NCBI GenBank assembly: GCA_022225965.2
Contig: JAKJXP020000025.1
Coordinates: 248,001-312,000 of the forward strand
Origin: Diatrype stigma
Taxonomy: Eukaryota > Ascomycota > Sordariomycetes > Xylariales > Diatrypaceae
Direction: 5' to 3'
Length of the DNA stretch: 64,000 nucleotides
This document shows positions 57,116-64,000 of the stretch, piece after piece. The translations under genes were made by a program, and so were the position numbers. Under the pieces are notes generated by a model that ran no database searches, had not been told where the DNA came from, and saw nothing but the letters and a program-made list of their open reading frames with translations. Within the stretch, counting starts at the first letter, position 1. Each line of letters begins with the position of its first letter.

Positions 57116-59432
57116 ATGGACGCAGACGAGTCGCAGGACATCCTGGCAAACGAGTTCTCCTTCCTTTCGCCGCTAGGTAAGTGTAACCCCCAGCTGCCCA
57201 GCCTGCCCCTTCTGCCCGGCAAGCTGGCCACGACTGGCGTGCTCTCGCCCAACCATTTGCACTCGTGCAGCATCGACGAGCTGTCGTTGGTCGTTCGGCC
57301 CCCATGCGGCTTTATGGAGAAGCACACCTACTTCGAGGTTGTCAGCAGCCACTACCGGGCCGCTGGCGTTTCCCAGTCTCCAGCTGTCCCAGATGGCGCA
57401 TTCACTGGTCTCATCATGGCACATCCCACCCCATATGCCCTCCCTCCCACATGGCCCCCATGCATCCCACGTCATTAGCCAGCCTGGCCATTGGTTCCAG
57501 GTTGTGATATAGCCCCCTTTTCCAATGGGTGTGCCATTGGGGCTGTCCCATACATCCTATATCACAACCTCACATGGCGCATTCATCCTGACGACCATCG
57601 TCTGTCGGATCTCACCCGATGCCCTCGAGCAGTTGTGATTCACTGAATACCCAAACTCAACTGCCACTTACCTTGCTTCGCCTCTTGTGTGCTGGCATGG
57701 CCCAGCCTTCGTGTCGCTACTATATCTCCACAGTTTCATCTCTGCCGTTTTGCTGATGAGCTTTCCAACCAGGCTACACACAATCTCAAATTTGCGGTTA
57801 CTGCCGCGGCAGTCAGTCCGAGTCCGGCCAGTCTCTTACACGTACGTTGATGTGATATTGCCTATTATCTCTTGAATATTCAAGAACCGATCATATACCG
57901 TGCATGTTTGTCAGGCATGCGTCGTAAACGGCATGTCACTTCATATGACTGCGGCGCTTTCTGAGCTGGTCCCTGTTGTGAGGCTTTGTGTCACCTAATC
58001 GGGGCTTGAAATCTGTGAGCTGAGTGAGATCTAATGCTTCGCTCCGAATATAGGCCATTCTTACTATGCACGTGCGACATCTATAAGCCCGGCATATTAC
58101 GAAGCCTTGATAGACCGGTGTTGGCGGCGTTCTGGGTCCTTACTCTACCGACCAAACCAGCAGACGGACTGCTGTCCTCATTATACCTTACGTTTGGATT
58201 CCAGCCAGTTTCGGCCCACCAAGGATCAGCGTCAGGCTGTCAACCGCTTCAACAAGTATGTGGTAGGGGCAGATTACGCGAAAGAGGCAGCACGAGTCTA
58301 CCCAAAGTCACGCGAGGAAGCCCGCCGGCGAGACACGGAGTTCGACCTAGTCGAGAGAGTGCATGAATGTGAAGATGAATTCCTCAAGCAGCCACCGAAA
58401 CCAGCCCACTCCTTTACCGTCACGCTAGAAAGTAATGACTTCACTGAGGAAAAGTACCTGGTATATGAAAATTACCAACAGGTAGTTCATCACGAGACCC
58501 CGGCAGAAGTCAATCGAGAGTCGTTCAAATCGTTTCTATGTACTTCACCACTACGCCGTGAAAAGTTCGTGTCTCGAGATGGCAAAGAGCGTCAGCTAGG
58601 CTCCTTCCGTAAGCAAATTTCCGTGCTCAATACCCCATCCGGCATCACTTCACATGCCTCCCTCCGCCAAGAGTTTATATTACTCGGTGGGGGCCTATAC
58701 GTCCTAATTTATCACTGTATTAGTATATTGTACCTACTAAATCTCAATGTGTCAGATCAATGTTACCGATTAGACGGGAAGCTAGTTGCAATCGGAGTTA
58801 TAGATCTCCTGCAACACTGCGTAAGCTCTGTTTACTTCATGTATCATGAGTCTTTCCACGTGCATAACCCAGGGAAACTTGGTGCTTTGCGAGAAATCGC
58901 CCTAGCTGCGGAGCAAGGCTATCAGTGGTGGTACGCGGGCTATTATATCCACACTTGCCCGAAGATGAGGTACAAGATTGGGTACTCTCCAACGTACATT
59001 CTCGATCCCGAAAGTTACAATTGGCTTCTTCTCGATGAGGATCTGCTGGGTAGATTCGATAAGCGCGGTTATCTGAATATTCCGCCACCCGAGGGCGCCG
59101 ACGCGCAGGATTCATCTCAAACCGAGCAGTCAACATCGAGTGAAGCGAAACACGAGGATGCCGATAAGTCAGCCACAAGCCATGTTTCTGATGGAGCACT
59201 CTTCACAAGCAGAATGCCTGGTATGATGTCGAGAGAAGAAATCGACTTGGTTGACTTGGATCGTGTGGTAACTCGCATCAACCGCGGTTATTTTCATGCC
59301 CGAGATCTGTTTGAGTGGCAGGATGAAGACATTACCGATGTAGCAACCCCTAAATCGGTGGTTGCCGGTCTAGCGGCATTGCTTGGTCCCGACTTGTTGA
59401 AGTTGACTTGTTTGGATTTCAGGCGCGTCTAA
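57116..59432 (+). CDS. ATE1: Arginyl-tRNA--protein transferase Ate1
   Basis: Exons 57116-57176, 57773-57841, 58054-58608 and 58756-59432 give 453 residues. The first exons were found by the zinc/iron-sulfur motif: FSFLSPLGYTQSQICGYC in exons 1-2, and TDCCPHYT in exon 3, the CxxC plus CC set of Ate1. The splice of exons 3-4 restores LGSFHQCYRLDGKLVAIGV. Other family blocks are QFRPTKDQRQA, YPKSREEARRRDTEFD and GYYIHTCPKMRYKIGYSP. Ate1 transfers arginine from Arg-tRNA to N-terminal Asp, Glu or oxidised Cys, marking proteins for the Arg/N-degron pathway. Introns are 596, 212 and 147 nt. The first is unusually long and holds a hairpin; the third has no stop and keeps frame, so retention would insert 49 residues. 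Assignment is very secure. Confidence 0.94.
57499..57570. repeat. Inverted repeat / hairpin in Ate1 intron 1
   Basis: AGGTTGTGATATAG (57499-57512) and its exact complement CTATATCACAACCT (57557-57570) flank an inner inverted pair CCAATGG/CCATTGG with a GTGTG loop (57522-57540). It could be a transcript hairpin or a miniature terminal-inverted-repeat element. Confidence 0.85.
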
Positions 59433-59723
59433 TCAGGGCCACGAAGCATAAGTAGCGATAGGTGAATAAATTGATCGGGGTGGTCACGGAAGAATATTTC
59501 CTGGATGCTGGCATACGTTCTAGACTTGAAGTTTGGTGGAGGCTCCTTACTCCAACATGGCTTTGTTGTGTTGCAAGGGGCGTTTGCCAAGGTGGAAAAA
59601 TAGTTGATCGTAGTTGATAAATTATGATGCTACATAGCCCCTGACATAACGGCGATTGCCAATCTTCAAACCCAACTAGTCCGCTCTCTAACACCTTCCT
59701 AGCATGTCCCAATTGCGTCTACT

Positions 59724-61314
59724 TCAGCCAAGTATATGCCTCACCTCCGGAATTTTGGCGCTCAACTCGGCTGTTATCTCATTCCATATTTGGCTCTGCA
59801 TCTTACGACCGGCGGGGCTCGTGATATTCGCCTCAGCCATCCTGTAAAAGAAACCCGCATTAGTCTTCTTGAACACCAACAGAAGGTTGACTGGCCTGGT
59901 AGTCAAGTCTCAAAACGATGATAGATAGATAGCACTCACTTTTTATACTCTTTTTCCGACTGGTAAAACTGTATGAACTTGCCCTGGATAGTAGTAACAA
60001 AAGGGTGAGTCAGCGGGCCGAGACAAGTGTAGGTACTGAGTAACATATCGCAAGCAAGCATGGTCGCCTGTGCACTTTCTCTTGGAGAAGTCACGCAACA
60101 GCACAATACTCCAACTGGCTTTCGTGGGCGAGAGCAAGCAAGCTAGCTAGCGTGGGACTGGACTGGACTGGACTGGGTAGGTTCAGGTCAGGTTAGGATG
60201 AGGTAAAGTAAAGTACTCACATGCTCATCTTCCTCCGTCAACCCCGCCGCCACGTACGTCCTCGCGCCATCCGCGGCCGACTTGCCGAAGAGCCCCTGGA
60301 AGACGGCCGTCACGACGACGAACCCGGCGTACTTCTCGGCGAAGTGGCGCGCCAGATCCGTCTTCACGACCCCGGGACACATGGTGTTGACGATGACCTG
60401 CGGCCTATAATGAACAAAATCACCAGAGCACCAATTCTCGGGTTAGCCTCCATCCATGACCTGTCTCTTGCCATTGCGTCTCTTCCAAAGCGACTTACCT
60501 CCCGTCCGGACCCCGGGCCCGCCCGGCGAGCTCGGCGGCCGCGTACGTGACCATCAGCTTGGTCGCGGCGTACATGCGGGTGGGCCCGGGGAAGTTCTCG
60601 GGCCTGTTGAGATGCCGCAGCACCCCGCCCTCGGCGGCCGTCGCCCACGTCGCCCACGTCCCGATATCCGGGTCGACGTGCTGGCCCGAGCCGACGATGC
60701 CGAGGTGGGCGGGCGCCGCACGGTTGGCGCGCTCCTCCTTCATCCAGGGGAGTAGCAGGCCGAGCAGCACCGTGCTCAGGACGTTCACCTGCAGATTCTG
60801 TTCCCTGTTGCCCGACGCCCGGGTTTATCAGTTAGCTGGCCAGGCGCATGAGTAGTTGATCTAGGCGAGTGGGTGGATGAAAGGATGGAAAGGAAGAACA
60901 ACAAGCAAACCTGACTTACCACCCCTCGCCTGCAGCGGTATAGTCGACGCCGAACGTACCCGCGTTCAGGACCACGTAGTCGATACCGCCGCGGCCGGCT
61001 GCGACTCGCCGGACCCTGGCCGCCAGCGCGACGACGGACTCGTACGAGGCCATGTCCAGCGCCTCGACGCGGACGATCCCCCGGCTCCGACCGCTGGTCT
61101 GCCGCTCGAGGGCCCGCAGGGCGTCGTCGGCCCGCGCCGCGCTGCGGCTCGTGATGATGACCTCGCGGGCCCCGAGCTCGACGAAGTGCGCCGCGGCCGC
61201 CAGGCCCAGGCCGCTCGTCCCGCCCGTCACGAGCACCGTCTGGCCCTCGTAGGCGCCGGCCGGCGGCAGCGGGATCGGGTTCCATTTCAGGCGCATCTGT
61301 CCGAGGAGGCCCAT
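59724..61314 (-). CDS. Short-chain dehydrogenase/reductase
   Basis: Five exons: complement(60920-61314), complement(60499-60804), complement(60221-60404), complement(59940-59983) and complement(59724-59841), giving 348 residues with all phases matching. The Rossmann signature VLVTGGTSGLGL lies near residue 25, VVLNAG marks the nucleotide pocket, and MYAATKLM gives the catalytic YxxxK. NTMCPGVVKTDLAR follows. The spliced junction EGWEQNLQVNVLSTVLL matches the family's membrane-proximal helix. These features fit NAD(P)H-dependent reductases of the retinol-dehydrogenase-like/WW-oxidoreductase group common in fungal secondary and lipid metabolism. Substrate cannot be predicted. The 44-nt fourth exon is small but supported by GKFIQFYQSEKEYK. 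It is convergent with Ate1 (291 bp between stops). Confidence 0.88.
60155..60176. repeat. GGACT pentanucleotide repeat in dehydrogenase intron
   Basis: About four tandem units lie in the third intron of the dehydrogenase gene. Confidence 0.8.
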
Positions 61315-62522
61315 CTTTGCTTCGCTTGGTTTTCTCTCTTCTTCTTCTCCTTTCCTTTTTTGCGTTGGAGAAGGGGGGTTCGAGGGAGCAGGGGGAACAG
61401 ATCGTCTGCTACACACAAACACGTACTTTGGGCTCTGATACAATAACACACAATGATCGGTCGAATATGTAGGCGCTGTAGATAAGCCTGGAGAGATGCT
61501 ACCTGATATCACACTACATTACACACCGGCAGCCCTCGCTCGCCCTTTTATAGCTTTGCGGCAGGCTTTCAAACCCAGGCAGAACCTTCATGATGCTATG
61601 CTATACGATGAGCTTACATGATGCGACTCGGAGACTTTTCTTTCTTGTGAGGGCTCACGGCGCTCTAGACGAGAGGTTTGCGCCGGGCGGCCCGTGATGG
61701 CGGAAACTTCCGGCTCAAGTCGGCGCTGAGTTTCGCCGCAGTTTGTCTCCGAGCAGGCGGGCTGACAGCGTCATCACTCATGGGCTCACAGCTTCAAGTG
61801 GGATTACTACTGGGTAGGTGGACAAGCAGCTACCCAGCGCGCGCCCAGGTAGCAGTGGCTTGTAGTTGTCAGTCTGGAAAGAGGGTCGAGTCCGGATAGC
61901 TGAGAGGATGGAGGTAATTCTGGCTTCGTTCAGAAAATCGTGACGATGCATTATCACATCGGCAATTAACCTCATGGTGGATGGTGGATGATGGATACCT
62001 GTATTTAACTCAGTATTCACGGCTACGCCAAAAAGATGAAGTCACAAATGCATGAAGGAGAGCTTATGAAAGCTGAGTCTGAATCTCTAAATAAGTTGAT
62101 GGGTGATGGATTTCGAAGTACTTACAAGTTACAGCTGGAGGTAGCTAAAGATAGGAGGCGGGCCGCCCCCAACTGACCCCTGTTGGATCTGTTAGATTGC
62201 CCCGCATTAGCTGCAGCCTAGAAAGCAGCTTCGACCAATCACAGGGCATGCCGATCTCAGCTCTCAAAAATCTCCTAATGCCAATTGCCATCGTCCGTCC
62301 ATCCATCGGGTTCATCCCACCTTTTTTTTGGTCTCTCTCAGCCTTGCATCTCGCATTTTGACAGGTACTTTTCCTACCTACCTATTACGAGCTATACAAT
62401 CCACGATACCACCGACAGGATAACCACGGGTACATACGGGCAGCATTCCCGGCCTAGTTACCGCCATTATCGCATTTTCCTTGTTTGGCGTCCAAAGGCC
62501 CGGACCGGCATAGACCAATCCA
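61315..62522. other. Divergent promoter region
   Basis: 1.2 kb between the dehydrogenase (-) and Rrp42 (+). A purine-rich leader (as read on the minus strand) sits directly before the dehydrogenase ATG. No gene is recognised. Confidence 0.6.
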
Positions 62523-63920
62523 ATGGCGACGTCGCAGCACCTGCTGCTCTCCCCGGCCGAGCTCGCCTACCTGCACAGCTCGCTGCGCCTGAGCCCGCCA
62601 ATCCGGCCCGACGGCCGCACCGCCGCGCAGTTCCGGCCGCTGACGGCCGAGACGGGCATCCTTCCCGGCGCTAACGGCAGCGCGCGGGTGTGCTTCTCCG
62701 ACGGCACCGAGGCCATCGTCGGCGCCAAGGCCGAGGTAGCGAAGACGGCGGCGAGACCGTCGCAGCTCTACCGCGCTCGCAACAGCGACGGACGAAGAGA
62801 TAGGGCGCCAGGACAAACAGAAGCAGAACGCGAGGGGTTGGATGCGGAGGATGAGAATCAGGATGACGAAGACGAGGACGGCGCGGGCGAAAACGATTGG
62901 GTGGAGATGACGGTCGAGATTCCGGGGTACCGCGACGACGACTCGAGCACCGTGTTTCTGGCTACGATGTTGAGCGAGGCGCTGTTGGCCGACGGCGAGT
63001 TCACCAAGAAGCTGTGGATCAACCGGCGGTTCCATTGGAAGCTCTACTTAGACGTGAGTGCCCACCTACCTACCTACCTACCTACCTACACCCCGCGCAC
63101 CTTCTCTCTCTCTCTCACTCTTGCGTACGCACAAGCTGACATACACGGGGCACACCCCACACAGATCATCCTCATCTCCCCACCGCTCTCCTACCCCCTC
63201 CCTCTCCTGAGCCTGACGACGCACCTTGCCCTCCTATCCACGCGCCTGCCGCGGCTGAAGTCCGAGGGGGACGAGGACCCCATGTTCGACGACGACTGGG
63301 CGGTCTCAACCTTCCTCTACCCGCAGCAACAGCAGCGGGAGAAGCAGAAGAAAAAAGAGAAGCAAAAACAGAAGCCCAGCAGCAGCAGCAAAAAGCCCGC
63401 CGCGACCTCATCATCACCACCACCACAACCCGTCGCCGTGCTATCTCGGCCGCCCATCACGCTACTCGTCATATCGGTAGGCGACAACATCATATTCGAC
63501 CCGTCCAAGGAGGAGCTGGCCGTAGCCGACTCGGCCCTAGCCGTGTCCGTGGGCGAAGTTGGCGCCACCGCCCCGGACGAGGACGGCAGCGGCGACGCCA
63601 TGGACGTAGACGTGGACGTGAAAGCCGGGGCAGAAACAGGGGGCCGGAACCTGCGGCTGCTCTCGGTGCGGACGATCGACCCGCCGTCGCGGCTGACGGC
63701 GCCGGGGGTGCCCAACGCCGTCAACGCGGCGGCGTGGGGCCACGCGGCCAAGGACCCGGGCGCGCGGACGGCCGAGACGGACGACGTGGAGGGCGTGTGG
63801 AAGGCGCCGCGGGGCGGCACCAAGTTCGCCGTGCTGAGCGCCATGGTGCAGAAGGTGCTGGAGAGAGGGGGCATCGCGGACGAGGTGCTAGAGGGGCTGG
63901 AAGGCGTTGAGTTGGAATAG
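62523..63920 (+). CDS. RRP42: Exosome ring subunit Rrp42 (RNase PH-like)
   Basis: Exons 62523-63053 and 63165-63920 give 428 residues. The 111-nt intron has GTGAGT, CTGAC and CACAG signals and is stop-free, so read-through would add 37 residues. The N-terminus LSPAELAYLHSSLRLSPPIRPDGR is the RNase PH-fold entry of Rrp42. FRPLTAETGILPGANGSARV and EAIVGAKAEV follow. The acidic insert near residues 105-125 and the Lys/Gln/Ser-rich linker (KQKKKEKQKQKP) are larger than in yeast. Rrp42 is one of six catalytically inactive ring subunits of the 3'-5' RNA exosome in nucleus and cytoplasm. The C-terminal MVQKVLERGGIADEVLEGL helix is typical. Assignment is secure. Confidence 0.92.
   Translation: MATSQHLLLSPAELAYLHSSLRLSPPIRPDGRTAAQFRPLTAETGILPGANGSARVCFSDGTEAIVGAKAEVAKTAARPSQLYRARNSDGRRDRAPGQTEAEREGLDAEDENQDDEDEDGAGENDWVEMTVEIPGYRDDDSSTVFLATMLSEALLADGEFTKKLWINRRFHWKLYLDVSAHLPTYLPTYTPRTFSLSLTLAYAQADIHGAHPTQIILISPPLSYPLPLLSLTTHLALLSTRLPRLKSEGDEDPMFDDDWAVSTFLYPQQQQREKQKKKEKQKQKPSSSSKKPAATSSSPPPQPVAVLSRPPITLLVISVGDNIIFDPSKEELAVADSALAVSVGEVGATAPDEDGSGDAMDVDVDVKAGAETGGRNLRLLSVRTIDPPSRLTAPGVPNAVNAAAWGHAAKDPGARTAETDDVEGVWKAPRGGTKFAVLSAMVQKVLERGGIADEVLEGLEGVELE
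63062..63089 (+). repeat. CCTA tetranucleotide repeat in Rrp42 intron
   Basis: Six to seven CCTA units lie a few bases after the 5' splice site. Confidence 0.85.
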
Positions 63921-64000
63921 AGGATATGGTTGCAAGAACTTGAAGGATAAGGACAAATTACGAATTCAGGGGCCATGCATGGCATGGGAGAGAATCATAT

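Noticed and set aside
57177..57478. Coding frame continuing past Ate1 exon 1
   Set aside because: The continuation lacks the CGYC motif, which is found only after splicing to 57773; this part is intron.

Overview
This window is nuclear DNA of a filamentous ascomycete (Pezizomycotina, most likely a Sordariomycete). The evidence is a het-C type heterokaryon-incompatibility gene, short introns (about 55-150 nt) with GTRNGT donors and CTRAY branch sites, strongly GC-ending codons in exons, and long AT-richer intergenic stretches full of TACCTAGGTA-type motifs and microsatellites. No operons, CRISPR arrays, rRNA genes or convincing complete tRNA genes are visible. Exon joins below come from reading the sequence: splice signals plus a preserved frame. 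None were checked against transcripts.

Layout. 1-1585: 3' part of a multi-pass membrane protein gene (+). 4128-6675: het-C (-). 11236-12637: D-amino-acid-oxidase-like flavoenzyme (+). 15472-16278: Siw14-type phosphatase (+). 17210-17738: small Aim19-like membrane protein (-). 19573-20909: Hlj1/DNAJB12-like ER J-protein (+). 21969-23930: Ptc6-like mitochondrial PP2C (-), start codon unresolved. 25916-26113: small hydrophobic ORF overlapping the start of a TDT-family anion transporter, 26079-28003 (+, eight exons including one of 6 nt). 28607-31557: Rtp1 (-). 34543-36128: unknown membrane-tailed protein (+). 36424-37794: DUF7924-like PD-(D/E)XK-type protein (-). 38852-40285: NAPE-PLD/Fmp30-like hydrolase (-). 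41143-43628: secreted six-hairpin glycosidase-like protein (+, with another 6-nt exon). 44525-45244: Lsm1 (+). 48563-51019: large secreted/transmembrane low-complexity protein (+). 52336-52939: Aps1-like Nudix hydrolase (-). 57116-59432: arginyl-tRNA-protein transferase Ate1 (+). 59724-61314: short-chain dehydrogenase (-). 62523-63920: exosome subunit Rrp42 (+).

Most genes are unrelated housekeeping functions: RNA decay (Lsm1, Rrp42), Pol II assembly (Rtp1), Arg/N-degron tagging (Ate1), ER and mitochondrial upkeep (Hlj1-like, Ptc6-like, Aim19-like, Fmp30-like). Two distant genes, the Siw14-like phosphatase and the Aps1-like Nudix enzyme, belong to families that both remove inositol pyrophosphates. 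The accessory-looking part is about 31.6-38.8 kb, which holds decayed sequence without a recognisable gene, a lineage-specific membrane protein, the DUF7924-like protein and a tRNA-like A box. I found no multi-gene system that I can defend as new. The most interesting items are gene-structure oddities: two 6-nt micro-exons, a PP2C gene without an in-frame ATG, an overlapping upstream ORF at the transporter, stop-free introns of 3n length, and a hairpin in the Ate1 intron.
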